40,663 nt of DNA from contig JAFGIS010000288.1 of assembly GCA_016929495.1 (NCBI GenBank), positions 1 through 40,663 of the forward strand, written 5' to 3'. The notes beneath the pieces are model-generated. The model saw only the letters and a program-made list of their open reading frames with translations, did no database searches and was not told the DNA's origin. The stretch's first letter is position 1, and every line of letters starts with the position of its first letter. Source of the DNA: Polyangiaceae bacterium. Its GTDB lineage: Bacteria > Myxococcota_A > Polyangia > Polyangiales > Polyangiaceae. Shown in pieces: positions 34,366 through 40,663 of the stretch. The position numbers and the translations under genes are program-made.

Positions 34366-36939
34366 ATGGTCCGCCTAGGTGAATGGCTTCGCAACCTCCG
34401 CAGCAGCCCTCCGAGTGCGCCGCGCCAGGCGTCACGCATCCCATTCAAGCTCAAGTACGGCTATTTTCGCGAGCTGTTGCAGGCGAACGACCAGGTGCTC
34501 GAGTTCATCGCCGAACTCGAGGATGCGTTGACCGGCGCCCGTGCTTTCGGGCCGGAGGAGCTCCGATCCAGGCTGGACAGGGCGACCCTTGCGACCTTCG
34601 TGATGGTCAAGAACCTCAATCTGATATCCGGCGGACGCTACGACGAGCTCTACCTTGCCCTCAAGCGAATCCACGCCGTGATGCTCGGTGAGCTCACCGT
34701 TCGTCGCGCCGCGCGACCGGCCGAGCTCGTGGTGCCTCTCGACGAAGCACTGCGTGATGCGGAGGACGCGCTCGGCGGGAAGATGGCGAACCTAGGCGAA
34801 GTGCGCAACCGAACGGGGTTTCGGGTTCCCGATGGTTTCGTCATCACCACGTCGGCGTTCGACGCCCTTCTGGAACACGACGGCTTGGCGGATCACATTC
34901 GGTCGTGCCTCGCGCGCGCGCCGGTGGACCCGATCGAGCTCACGCAAGTGAGCAGCACCATCCGGCGCCTCGTGCTCGGCGCAGAGCTGCCGGTGCGGTT
35001 GCGTGCTGGCATCGAGCGCGCGACGGCGGCGCTCTGCGCGCGCGTGGGGCGGCCGTTGCGTTTGGTGGTACGTTCTTCGGCCTTGGGCGAGGATTCCGCG
35101 CAGCTGAGCTTTGCTGGCCAATACGAGACCGTGATCAACGTCGAACCGAGCGACGTTCCGGCCTGCTACCTGCGCGTGGTCGCGAGCCTGTACGGCGCAG
35201 GAGCCATCGAGTACCGGCGTGACCACGGCATCCGAGAAGACAGCACGCGTATGGCCGTCGGCGTCATAGAGCTGGTCGAGGCCGAGTGCGCCGGAGTGAT
35301 GTACAGTCGTGACCCCGGGCAACCGACCGAGCGCCGTGTGCTCGTCGACGCTGTGCCGGGCCAAGGTGTGGGTGCCGTGGCAGGCGCCGTGGCGCCCGAC
35401 GTGTTCGTCATCGCAGGCAATCCGCCCCGGATTGCGGAACGTACGATAGCCGAGAAGCGCCGCATCCAGGTTGCCGACGCGGCAGGCGGTTTGAGCGAGG
35501 TCGAGCTCGCCCACGATCGACGGCGGCGTGCCTGCATCGGCGACCAACAGCTGTTGGAGCTTGCTCGTGTCGCTCATACGCTCGAAGCGCATTTTGGCAC
35601 GCCGCAGGATATCGAGTGGGCTATCGACGCGGCTGGAAACCTCCATGTGCTGCAGTCCCGGCCGCTCGGAATGGATGTAGCTCCTGCGACGGGCGAATCA
35701 TGGCAACCGCTCGAGGGCCAAGAAGTGCTAATGCAGGAGGGGACATGCGCCTGTCCGGGCGTCGGGGTCGGCATCGTGATGCGGGTGGAGACCGAGGCCG
35801 ACCTCGAGCGCGTGTTCAATGGTTCCGTGATCGTGGCCCACCACTCATCGCCCACGTTCGTCCGTGTGATGCGACGCGTACACGCCATCGTGACCGAAGT
35901 GGGAGGCGCCACCGGGCACATGGCGATCCTAGCCCGGGAGTTCGGGGTTCCGGCCATCGTGGGCGCTCCGGGGGCCGAGCGCCTCGTTTCCGGGACGGAA
36001 GTCACCGTGGACGCCGGCCACACCGTCGTGTATGCCGGCCGCGTCTCAGTGCTGCTGGCGACCGCGTTGCACGATGGACTGTCCGCCCGGCGGCCGCACA
36101 GGCCCGGGGAAGTCGAACGCTTGGCGCCCCATGTCTGCCCTCTGCACCTCATCGACCCTGCGTCGCCAGGTTTTCGTCCGGAGGAATGCCGATCCATCCA
36201 CGATGTGACTCGTTTCGTCCACGAGAAGACGTTCGCCGAGATGTTCCACCTCGGGGATGACGTCAAGAGCAGCGACGAGGCAAGCGCCGTGAAGCTCGTG
36301 GCACACCTGCCGATCGACGTGTACGTCTTCGATCTGGGCGGAGCTCTCAGCGCCGGAGCCGGAGCAGGCGGCGAGGTCACCCTGGACGATCTGGCGTCAG
36401 TGCCTCTGCGTGCCTTCGTGGATGGGCTCAGCGACCCCGCGATACGCTGGGACCGTCCGCGGCCCGTGAGCCTCGGTGGGTTCTTGTCGGTGCTGGGCGA
36501 AAGCATGGTCGGGCCACCGCCCGCGAAGCACGGCCTTGGCCGACGGAGCTTCGCGATGGCGTCCGATACGTACCTGAACTTCGCCACGCGGGCCGGCTAT
36601 CATTTCTCTGCCGTGGACGCCTACTGCGGGCGCTCGATCAACAAGAACTACGTTCAGCTGCGCTTCGGCGGCGGTGCTGCGGCGGAAGAGCGGCGCGTGC
36701 GGCGCGTACGATTCGTCGAAGGCGTGGTGGGGAGGCTCGGCTTCACGGTTCAGACGCGGTCCGACCTTGTCGTGGCGCGGCTACACAAGTACCCGCGCGA
36801 GGACATCGAGAACGTACTGCGCACCCTGGGTCGACTCACCGTGTGTTGCCGCCAGCTCGACATGTTGATGGACAGTGATGCCGTGGTGGCGCCCTTCGTC
36901 GAGGCCTTCTTTGCCGCCCAGTACGATAGGTTCACATGA
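34366..36939 (+). CDS. PEP-synthase/PPDK-like dikinase protein 2 with novel C-terminus
   Basis: The 857-aa paralogue of dikinase 1 has its start chosen at 34366 because GGAGG lies about 10 nt upstream; the frame is open from 34291. After a helical N-terminus it has GGKMANLGE (Lys139) and VRSSALGEDSAQLSFAGQY, with the canonical Glu-Asp retained. AGVMYSRDP, GQGVGAVAGAVAPD and DIEWAIDAAGNLHVLQSRP follow. The phosphohistidine domain has His518 in TEVGGATGHMAILAREFGVPA. All ATP-grasp and phosphohistidine motifs look functional, unlike some in dikinase 1. Residues ~565-857 replace the PEP/pyruvate barrel, so it cannot be a standard PEP synthase. The shared C-terminus has SIHDVTRFVHEKTFAEMFHLGD, LASVPLRAFVDGLSDP and DTYLNFATRAGYHFSAVDA. 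A transfer of phosphate to an unknown acceptor is inferred. Confidence 0.87.
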   Translation: MVRLGEWLRNLRSSPPSAPRQASRIPFKLKYGYFRELLQANDQVLEFIAELEDALTGARAFGPEELRSRLDRATLATFVMVKNLNLISGGRYDELYLALKRIHAVMLGELTVRRAARPAELVVPLDEALRDAEDALGGKMANLGEVRNRTGFRVPDGFVITTSAFDALLEHDGLADHIRSCLARAPVDPIELTQVSSTIRRLVLGAELPVRLRAGIERATAALCARVGRPLRLVVRSSALGEDSAQLSFAGQYETVINVEPSDVPACYLRVVASLYGAGAIEYRRDHGIREDSTRMAVGVIELVEAECAGVMYSRDPGQPTERRVLVDAVPGQGVGAVAGAVAPDVFVIAGNPPRIAERTIAEKRRIQVADAAGGLSEVELAHDRRRRACIGDQQLLELARVAHTLEAHFGTPQDIEWAIDAAGNLHVLQSRPLGMDVAPATGESWQPLEGQEVLMQEGTCACPGVGVGIVMRVETEADLERVFNGSVIVAHHSSPTFVRVMRRVHAIVTEVGGATGHMAILAREFGVPAIVGAPGAERLVSGTEVTVDAGHTVVYAGRVSVLLATALHDGLSARRPHRPGEVERLAPHVCPLHLIDPASPGFRPEECRSIHDVTRFVHEKTFAEMFHLGDDVKSSDEASAVKLVAHLPIDVYVFDLGGALSAGAGAGGEVTLDDLASVPLRAFVDGLSDPAIRWDRPRPVSLGGFLSVLGESMVGPPPAKHGLGRRSFAMASDTYLNFATRAGYHFSAVDAYCGRSINKNYVQLRFGGGAAAEERRVRRVRFVEGVVGRLGFTVQTRSDLVVARLHKYPREDIENVLRTLGRLTVCCRQLDMLMDSDAVVAPFVEAFFAAQYDRFT

Positions 36940-37025
36940 CTGCCCCCCGTTCGCTTGAGCGCCGCCCACATCGAACCGCGTGTGGACCGCTGCGAACCGG
37001 AGAGCCCGTGGCGGCGCGGCCTGGG

Positions 37026-37325
37026 CTACTTCTGCTTCCTATCGCCCTTGCGTGAGCGAGTCACGTTCATCAACCGCACGACCGACCGTGATTCGCCCTG
37101 CTGGCGGAAGGCCATGCGTACCACGTCGCCCTTCTCTGCCGCTGCAGGGCTCGCGAGCTGGAACGGCAAGACGGCGTTGGGCGCGCGTTCGTCGCGCACC
37201 GCCAACGTGTGCGTCGTGTCGTCCACGGCGACCACCGTGCCTTGCACGACCCTGAGATCGCCGTAGCACGCGGTGCACCCGAGCACGATGCTGACTCCGA
37301 GGAGAGACTGGACACGAGGCATCAT
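37026..37325 (-). CDS. Small lipoprotein downstream of TauE/SafE
   Basis: The 99-aa product has a signal peptide and lipobox LGCTAC (Cys20), then a short beta-rich domain (VVQGTVVAVDDTTHTLAVRD, GDVVRMAFRQQGESRSVVRL) that may form a small barrel. The ATG at 37325 shares its last base position with the TGA of the TauE/SafE gene (TGATG), so translation is probably coupled; a second ATG at 37322 is equivalent. No family is recognised. Its position suggests an accessory to the transporter, for example at the periplasmic face. Confidence 0.75.
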   Translation of the reverse strand: MMPRVQSLLGVSIVLGCTACYGDLRVVQGTVVAVDDTTHTLAVRDERAPNAVLPFQLASPAAAEKGDVVRMAFRQQGESRSVVRLMNVTRSRKGDRKQK

Positions 37326-38371
37326 CACTGCGTGCTCCCTGTCGCGACGGGCCTCGGCGTTCGCTTCGACGCGATCTCGCGCAGCATGCCTCGGACCAGC
37401 CATGCGATGATGACGCCGCAAATGGCCACGGCCGCCACCATAATCACGATGGCAGCGTAACCATCCATCTTGAGCTGCTTGAGCACGACCGAGGCACACG
37501 CGAGGTAGATCGTTACTGCAAAGAGCAAGCGGATGCTGTAGCCACGCACGTACTTGACCGCCACGGTGCCGATCTGAGCGCCTACGGCAGCGCTGGCGAG
37601 CATCCACATTGCCGCGATGATCTCGACGCGACCCTTGACGCCGAAGGTGAAGGCACCGTAGGACCCGGTGATCATGACTTCGAATAGATCGGTCCCGACC
37701 GCCACGGCCGTCGGGCAGCCAATGAGGTAGACGAGAGCTGGCATGCGGATGAAACCACCACCGACCCCCAGCACGGCAGCTACTATTCCGCTGAGCAGGC
37801 CCACGATCACCGGCAGCCACATCGAGCACGTGATACCTGCCGTACGAAAGTGAATCATCGGAGGGATCTTGATGCGATGCAGGGTGCTCGCGATATCGAC
37901 GCCGCCTGCGGCCCGACCACCGCTCCGCGCGCCACGGCCGCGCTGTGCACATGAGTGCTTGATGTAGTCGTAGAGCACGAACGCGCCGATGAAGGCCAGG
38001 AACACGATATACGCCTTGCGTATTACCGGACCGGCCACCCCGATGCGCTCCAGCCACATCACGAGTCGCGCGCCCATTTCCATGCCGAGCGTGGTTCCGA
38101 GGATCATGGTGACGCCGAGCTTGTAGTCGACGTTCCCGAAACGACCGTGACGGATCGTCGATACGATGGACTTCCCGCCCATGTGAGCCAGATCGGTGCC
38201 GATCGCATACGGCATCGGGAAGCCGAAGATATTGAGCGCCGGCGTGACGATCCATGCGCCGCCTATCCCGAAGAACCCACCGCAAACGCCCACGGTGAAG
38301 CCGATGAGCAGCAACACCAGGACATTGAATTGCAGCCCAGCGATGGGCAAGTAGACGTCGAACCACTCCAT
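37325..38371 (-). CDS. TauE/SafE family sulfite/organosulfonate exporter-like permease
   Basis: The 348-aa protein has about eight membrane segments in two homologous halves. Each half has the family's glycine-rich signature: GFTVGVCGGFFGIGGAWIVTP near residue 24 and GIVAAVLGVGGGFIRMPALV near 215. A charged loop of about 50 residues separates the halves and contains an Arg/Gly stretch after SCAQ. TauE/SafE proteins move sulfite, sulfoacetate or other anions across the inner membrane; the substrate here is not known. It is the middle gene of a three-gene minus-strand operon, 8 nt after the small membrane protein and overlapping the lipoprotein by one base. Confidence 0.9.
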   Translation of the reverse strand: MEWFDVYLPIAGLQFNVLVLLLIGFTVGVCGGFFGIGGAWIVTPALNIFGFPMPYAIGTDLAHMGGKSIVSTIRHGRFGNVDYKLGVTMILGTTLGMEMGARLVMWLERIGVAGPVIRKAYIVFLAFIGAFVLYDYIKHSCAQRGRGARSGGRAAGGVDIASTLHRIKIPPMIHFRTAGITCSMWLPVIVGLLSGIVAAVLGVGGGFIRMPALVYLIGCPTAVAVGTDLFEVMITGSYGAFTFGVKGRVEIIAAMWMLASAAVGAQIGTVAVKYVRGYSIRLLFAVTIYLACASVVLKQLKMDGYAAIVIMVAAVAICGVIIAWLVRGMLREIASKRTPRPVATGSTQ

Positions 38372-38379
38372 GGCCAGCC

Positions 38380-38691
38380 CTACTCGTGGTGATCCGCTTT
38401 ACCGAGACTGATGCCCGTCAAGCCCATCAGCTTGTCCGCGACAAGGCCGAGCACGAGCCCCATGACGACCATGATGCCAACAGCGTACGCGGCATAGAGC
38501 CACATGTTGCCGTTGTAGGTATCCGCCAGGAACTTGCTGAATCCCGGCGCCAGGTCACGAGTGTCCGCTACGTTTTCGAGCGGCGTCGCTTTTGCTCCGC
38601 CGGCCGCGAGGACCAGCCGAGGCCATAGCACAATCCATCCCGGCAACACGAGCGCGACACACTTCGCCCGACTTCTGGACGCATGTTGCAT
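38380..38691 (-). CDS. Small single-span membrane protein associated with TauE/SafE
   Basis: The 103-aa protein has a hydrophobic N-terminal signal sequence ending about residue 30 (LVLAA/GG). It has a conserved-looking periplasmic stretch (VADTRDLAPGFSKFLADTYN), one membrane segment at about 63-85 and a short His-rich cytoplasmic tail. From memory, similar small proteins stand before TauE/SafE genes in sulfate-reducing Desulfobacterota, but I cannot verify this here. A subunit or assembly role for the transporter is inferred. It is the first gene of the operon. Its upstream region holds a TTGACA on the minus strand (38721-38726) without a clear -10, then the hairpin repeats. Confidence 0.75.
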   Translation of the reverse strand: MQHASRSRAKCVALVLPGWIVLWPRLVLAAGGAKATPLENVADTRDLAPGFSKFLADTYNGNMWLYAAYAVGIMVVMGLVLGLVADKLMGLTGISLGKADHHE

Positions 38692-38810
38692 GGGCGCACG
38701 ATCGGCGCGAAGACGAATCGTGTCAAGCGCGGCGTTTGGCCGGCAGCGAGAATCGGTTCTTCGCCGAGCTAGCGCATCGTTACGATTGAGACGATGCCCA
38801 AGAACCAGGG

Positions 38811-38908
38811 GTGCCGCGGGTCAGATCGCTGGGAAGCGGCGGGTCTTGCGCCGCCCTCGTCCGGTCGGGGGCGGCGAATAACCCATCGCTTCAATCGAAA
38901 CGCGGCAC
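38811..38908 (+). repeat. Dispersed ~100-bp hairpin repeat, copy 2
   Basis: The ends GTGCCGCG (38811-38818) and CGCGGCAC (38901-38908) are inverted, and the terminal 15 and 18 bases match the copy at 8-108. The interior has its own G+C-rich inverted segments (CGCCGCCC and GGGCGGCG). The left flank (GATGCCCAAGAACCAGGG) matches the inverted copy at 263-298. It abuts the next element with only TA between, forming the 16-bp palindrome GCGGCACTAGTGCCGC at 38902-38917. Confidence 0.7.
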
Positions 38909-38910
38909 TA

Positions 38911-39009
38911 GTGCCGCTCGGCCGAAGTAAGGCCAGTGGTTGTGCTCCGCCCGACTTGGGTGACGGCGGAGCACAACCACTGGCCTTGCATCGATCTGCC
39001 TCGCGGCAC
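38911..39009 (+). repeat. Adjacent hairpin element with perfect 23-bp stem
   Basis: The outer ends GTGCCGC (38911-38917) and GCGGCAC (39003-39009) match those of copy 2. Inside, 38929-38951 and 38965-38987 form a perfect 23-bp inverted repeat with a 13-nt loop, the longest perfect stem in the window. A short frame crosses it but is not protein-like. The element sits downstream of the receiver gene and upstream of the small membrane protein, both on the minus strand. Confidence 0.75.
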
Positions 39010-39022
39010 CCTTCGTCTTCTG

Positions 39023-39063
39023 GCCAGTCGGCGCAACTCCTGGCCCGAGCCACGCCGACTGGC
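39023..39063 (-). terminator. Hairpin directly after the receiver gene
   Basis: GCCAGTCGGCG (39023-39033) and CGCCGACTGGC (39053-39063) form a perfect 11-bp stem with a 19-nt loop. It begins one base after the stop codon of the minus-strand receiver gene. There is no T-run after it, so it may be a weak or factor-dependent terminator, or an mRNA-stabilising stem, followed by the 23-bp hairpin. Confidence 0.55.
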
Positions 39064-39064
39064 A

Positions 39065-39442
39065 CTAGCCAGTCCCTCCGCGTCTCGAACGGGCTGCCAA
39101 GATCCGTTCGCACAGATCGCCGATTTCGACCGGTTTCGTGAGGTAGTCGAAAGCTCCCAAGCGCATCCCTTCGATCCCAGAGGCAACGCTGGCATGACCG
39201 GTGAGCAGAATGACGGCCACGTTCGGGTGAAGCTGTTTCACCGCCGCGAGCAGGGCCACGCCATCGGCACCGGGCAGGCACACGTCGAGCAGAACGACAT
39301 CAGGTCGGGTGGCCGTCATGGAATCCAGCGCGGCAGCGCCGTCGCCTGCGACCGCTGCCGCAAAACCCCTACGTTCCAAACGTTGGGCAAGGGCTGTGGC
39401 GAAATCCGCTTCGTCGTCGACAATGAGAACGCGACAGATCAT
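39065..39442 (-). CDS. Second stand-alone response-regulator receiver
   Basis: The 125-aa receiver has no output domain; the start at 39442 (MICRVLIVDDE) follows the family N-terminus although the frame is open to 39637. Active residues are Asp9-Asp10, acceptor Asp53 in LLDVCLPGADG, Thr81 and Lys103 in YLTKPVE. It is a clear homologue of the receiver at 33849-34211, sharing LLTGHASV, G-GM-LGAF-YL-KPVE and the same spacing. It is divergent from the NifX-like gene across 288 nt holding a sigma-54-type promoter. It could be a second target of the Cache kinase or part of the Fe-S module's regulation. Confidence 0.9.
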   Translation of the reverse strand: MICRVLIVDDEADFATALAQRLERRGFAAAVAGDGAAALDSMTATRPDVVLLDVCLPGADGVALLAAVKQLHPNVAVILLTGHASVASGIEGMRLGAFDYLTKPVEIGDLCERILAARSRRGGTG

Positions 39443-39575
39443 GGCGCGATTCGTCTCGGAGTCTCGTCCAGTACCAGCGCAGGGGAGGCCAGTGCACGCT
39501 TCGACCCTCGACATCCTACATGGTTTGCACGCTTGCCGCAGGACTGGGCGCTTCGAACCAGGTCGACACGGTGTA

Positions 39576-39623
39576 TGTTTCACTATTGGAACATATCGTG
39601 AACCGAGTTTCTCTGGTGAAACA
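39576..39623. promoter_or_regulatory. Two 18-bp dyads 30 bp apart (enhancer-like sites)
   Basis: TGTTTC-ACTATT-GGAACA (39576-39593) and AGTTTC-TCTGGT-GAAACA (39606-39623) share the design (T/A)GTTTC-N6-(G)RAACA. Their centres are exactly 30 bp, about three helical turns, apart. They lie about 111 and 141 bp before the start point predicted from the sigma-54-type element at 39700. That fits upstream activator sites of a bacterial enhancer-binding protein, or operators of a repressor acting on either divergent gene. Confidence 0.6.
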
Positions 39624-39699
39624 TGAGAGTGCAACAACCGGGACGCATCTGGCGCGTCCTGCAGCCCGAAAGGCAGACAGATTCCAGTTTCGACTCTTC

Positions 39700-39715
39700 T
39701 GGCACGAAATGTGCT
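39700..39715 (+). promoter_or_regulatory. Sigma-54 (-24/-12) promoter
   Basis: TGGCACG-AAAT-GTGCT matches the sigma-54 consensus TGGCACG-N4-TTGCW at every fixed position except the first T of the -12 box. The invariant GG and GC are correctly spaced. Transcription would start near 39726 and run into the NifX-like and Fe-S genes. The start codon at 39731 would then leave a leader of only about five bases. Confidence 0.65.
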
Positions 39716-39730
39716 TTCAGAGTTGACGCG

Positions 39731-40099
39731 GTGCCCACCAAAATCGCGATCCCTCGGTTCGGCGAGGACGTAGCTCCCTGTTTCGAGTACTCGGCGACGA
39801 TCTCGATCTTCACGGCGCGGCGCCGCCAGGTGATCGACCAGGCGGACTTCAGGCTGAAGAGCCGGGACCCGTTGGACAGGGTGCGTTTGCTGCGCGACCA
39901 GGGGGTCAGCACGCTCATCTGCGGGGGCGTGCAGGACCGTTTCGAGTACCTCGTCGGTGCCAGCGGCATTCGAGTCATCTCCTGGGTGTCCGGAAGTGTC
40001 GACGAACTGCTGCGCCGGTTCCTCGATGGGCAGCTCACTTCAGGCGACGCCGCGGCGACACGACCGCGTGGGCGCCACGCTTCGGCGAAGCCTAGCTAG
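39731..40099 (+). CDS. NifX/NifB-type dinitrogenase cofactor domain protein
   Basis: The 122-aa product has a Nitro_FeMo-Co (NifX/NifY/NifB C-terminal) fold: KIAIPRFGEDVAPCFEYSATISIF at the start, DPLDRVRLLRDQGVSTLICGG, and a final helix (SVDELLRRFLDGQL). Family members bind iron-sulfur or iron-molybdenum clusters, or act as accessory proteins of Fe-S enzymes. With no nif genes here, an Fe-S scaffold or regulatory role is likelier than nitrogen fixation. The GTG at 39731 aligns with the family N-terminus. An ATG at 39623 would extend the chain by 36 residues, but it lies in an operator-like dyad upstream of the sigma-54-type promoter. The next gene follows after 11 nt. Confidence 0.78.
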   Translation: MPTKIAIPRFGEDVAPCFEYSATISIFTARRRQVIDQADFRLKSRDPLDRVRLLRDQGVSTLICGGVQDRFEYLVGASGIRVISWVSGSVDELLRRFLDGQLTSGDAAATRPRGRHASAKPS

Positions 40100-40110
40100 G
40101 GTGCAACAGC

Positions 40111-40663
40111 ATGGTCAGCGCACGAGACAAGTACAGCTACTACGTGGAAGACAAGGCCTTGGCTGTGAGCGACCGGCCCCAGAGATTCCTGGCGGCGTTC
40201 GCAGCGATACTCGACCACGGCAGCTACGGGCTCCCGCTCGAGGTCTACGCGCGTGTGAGCGCGAGGTGCAACCGCTGCGCCTCGAGCTGCCAGTTGTTCG
40301 ACACGACACAGGACCCTCGCGATATTCCGTGCCGGCGCTCGGAGCTTCTGCTCCGCGTCTACCGCAGGTACTTCACCCACGGCGGGGCGCTCAAGGCTCG
40401 CCTCGGTGACGGGTTCGTCCTGACCGACGAGTACATCGACCAGATGGCGGAGGAATACTACCGCTGCACGGCCTGCCGACGCTGCAAGGCGGCCTGTCCG
40501 ATGGGACTCGACCACGGGCTCATCACCCACCTGGGGCGTTGGCTGCTCGCCGAGGTGGGGGTGGCTCCCAAGGCCCTGGTCGTGTCGGTCCGCCAGCAGC
40601 TCGAGGGTATCGGAAACACCTCCGGCATCCCAGCCGTGGCCCTGCGCGACACCTGCGAGTTCC
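40111..40663 (+). CDS. 4Fe-4S (HdrC/GlpC-like) protein, 3' end outside window
   Basis: At least 184 residues are visible from the ATG at 40111, and the frame is still open at the window edge. Two cysteine groups stand out: CNRCASSCQLF near residue 54, and CTACRRCKAACPMG near 120. The second is a CxxCxxCxxxCP cluster motif found in ferredoxin-like subunits of heterodisulfide reductase/glycolate-oxidase-type complexes. It should bind one or two 4Fe-4S clusters and move electrons between partners. It lies 11 nt after the NifX-like gene, probably in the same sigma-54-driven operon. More redox genes to the right are likely but cannot be seen. Confidence 0.85.
   Translation, partial: MVSARDKYSYYVEDKALAVSDRPQRFLAAFAAILDHGSYGLPLEVYARVSARCNRCASSCQLFDTTQDPRDIPCRRSELLLRVYRRYFTHGGALKARLGDGFVLTDEYIDQMAEEYYRCTACRRCKAACPMGLDHGLITHLGRWLLAEVGVAPKALVVSVRQQLEGIGNTSGIPAVALRDTCEF

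Noticed and set aside
1-40663. CRISPR arrays, tRNA or rRNA genes
   Set aside because: No regularly spaced direct repeats, and no cloverleaf or ribosomal RNA sequence was seen on either strand.

Overview
The window is high-G+C chromosomal DNA with long open frames on both strands. Several predicted lipoproteins carry Gly/Ser/Thr- or Asp/Ala-rich linkers behind a lipobox, often with Cys-rich or beta-rich domains, and GTG/TTG starts are frequent. This style fits a myxobacterium (Myxococcota, Polyangia-like). That is an inference from gene style; no rRNA or other phylogenetic marker is present.

Left part (1-11 kb): an accessory secretome. A 37-codon leader ORF with a perfect Shine-Dalgarno overlaps the start of a lipoprotein gene, which is followed by an arylsulfotransferase-like lipoprotein. 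Next come an orphan lipoprotein, an outer-membrane barrel protein, a two-gene minus-strand operon (conserved lipoprotein plus metallophosphoesterase lipoprotein with a 48-bp tandem repeat), and a lone FabH-like ketoacyl synthase.

Middle (11-27 kb): an APS kinase (cysC); a small protein overlapping an ImmA/IrrE-like protein that has lost HExxH; a five-gene ybhGFFSR-type ABC efflux operon whose first four genes overlap by ATGA; a VapBC-type toxin-antitoxin pair with a probably leaderless promoter inside an operator-like dyad array; glycosidase remnants; a GH5 lipoprotein divergent from a GH130 mannosylglucose phosphorylase; a YibE/F membrane protein; and an alkaline phosphatase.

Right part (27-40.7 kb): an energy/phosphoryl-transfer and redox module, and the most interesting section. 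Phosphotransacetylase (pta) diverges from a plus-strand series: dikinase-like protein 1, Cache sensor histidine kinase, stand-alone receiver, dikinase-like protein 2. Both dikinase-like proteins have the PPDK/PEP-synthase ATP-grasp and phosphohistidine domains. In place of the PEP/pyruvate TIM barrel they carry an unrecognised C-terminal region of about 280 residues. A minus-strand operon follows (small membrane protein, TauE/SafE transporter, small lipoprotein), then ~100-bp hairpin repeats whose relatives lie at the left edge of the window. A second stand-alone receiver diverges from a NifX/NifB-type small protein and a 4Fe-4S protein cut by the window end. That divergent promoter has a near-consensus sigma-54 -24/-12 element and two 18-bp dyads exactly 30 bp apart at enhancer distance.

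The working picture is a sensor/receiver network linked to two ATP-dependent phosphohistidine enzymes, acetyl-phosphate metabolism, sulfur-anion transport and Fe-S electron-transfer proteins. All functional links are inferences from gene neighbourhood.
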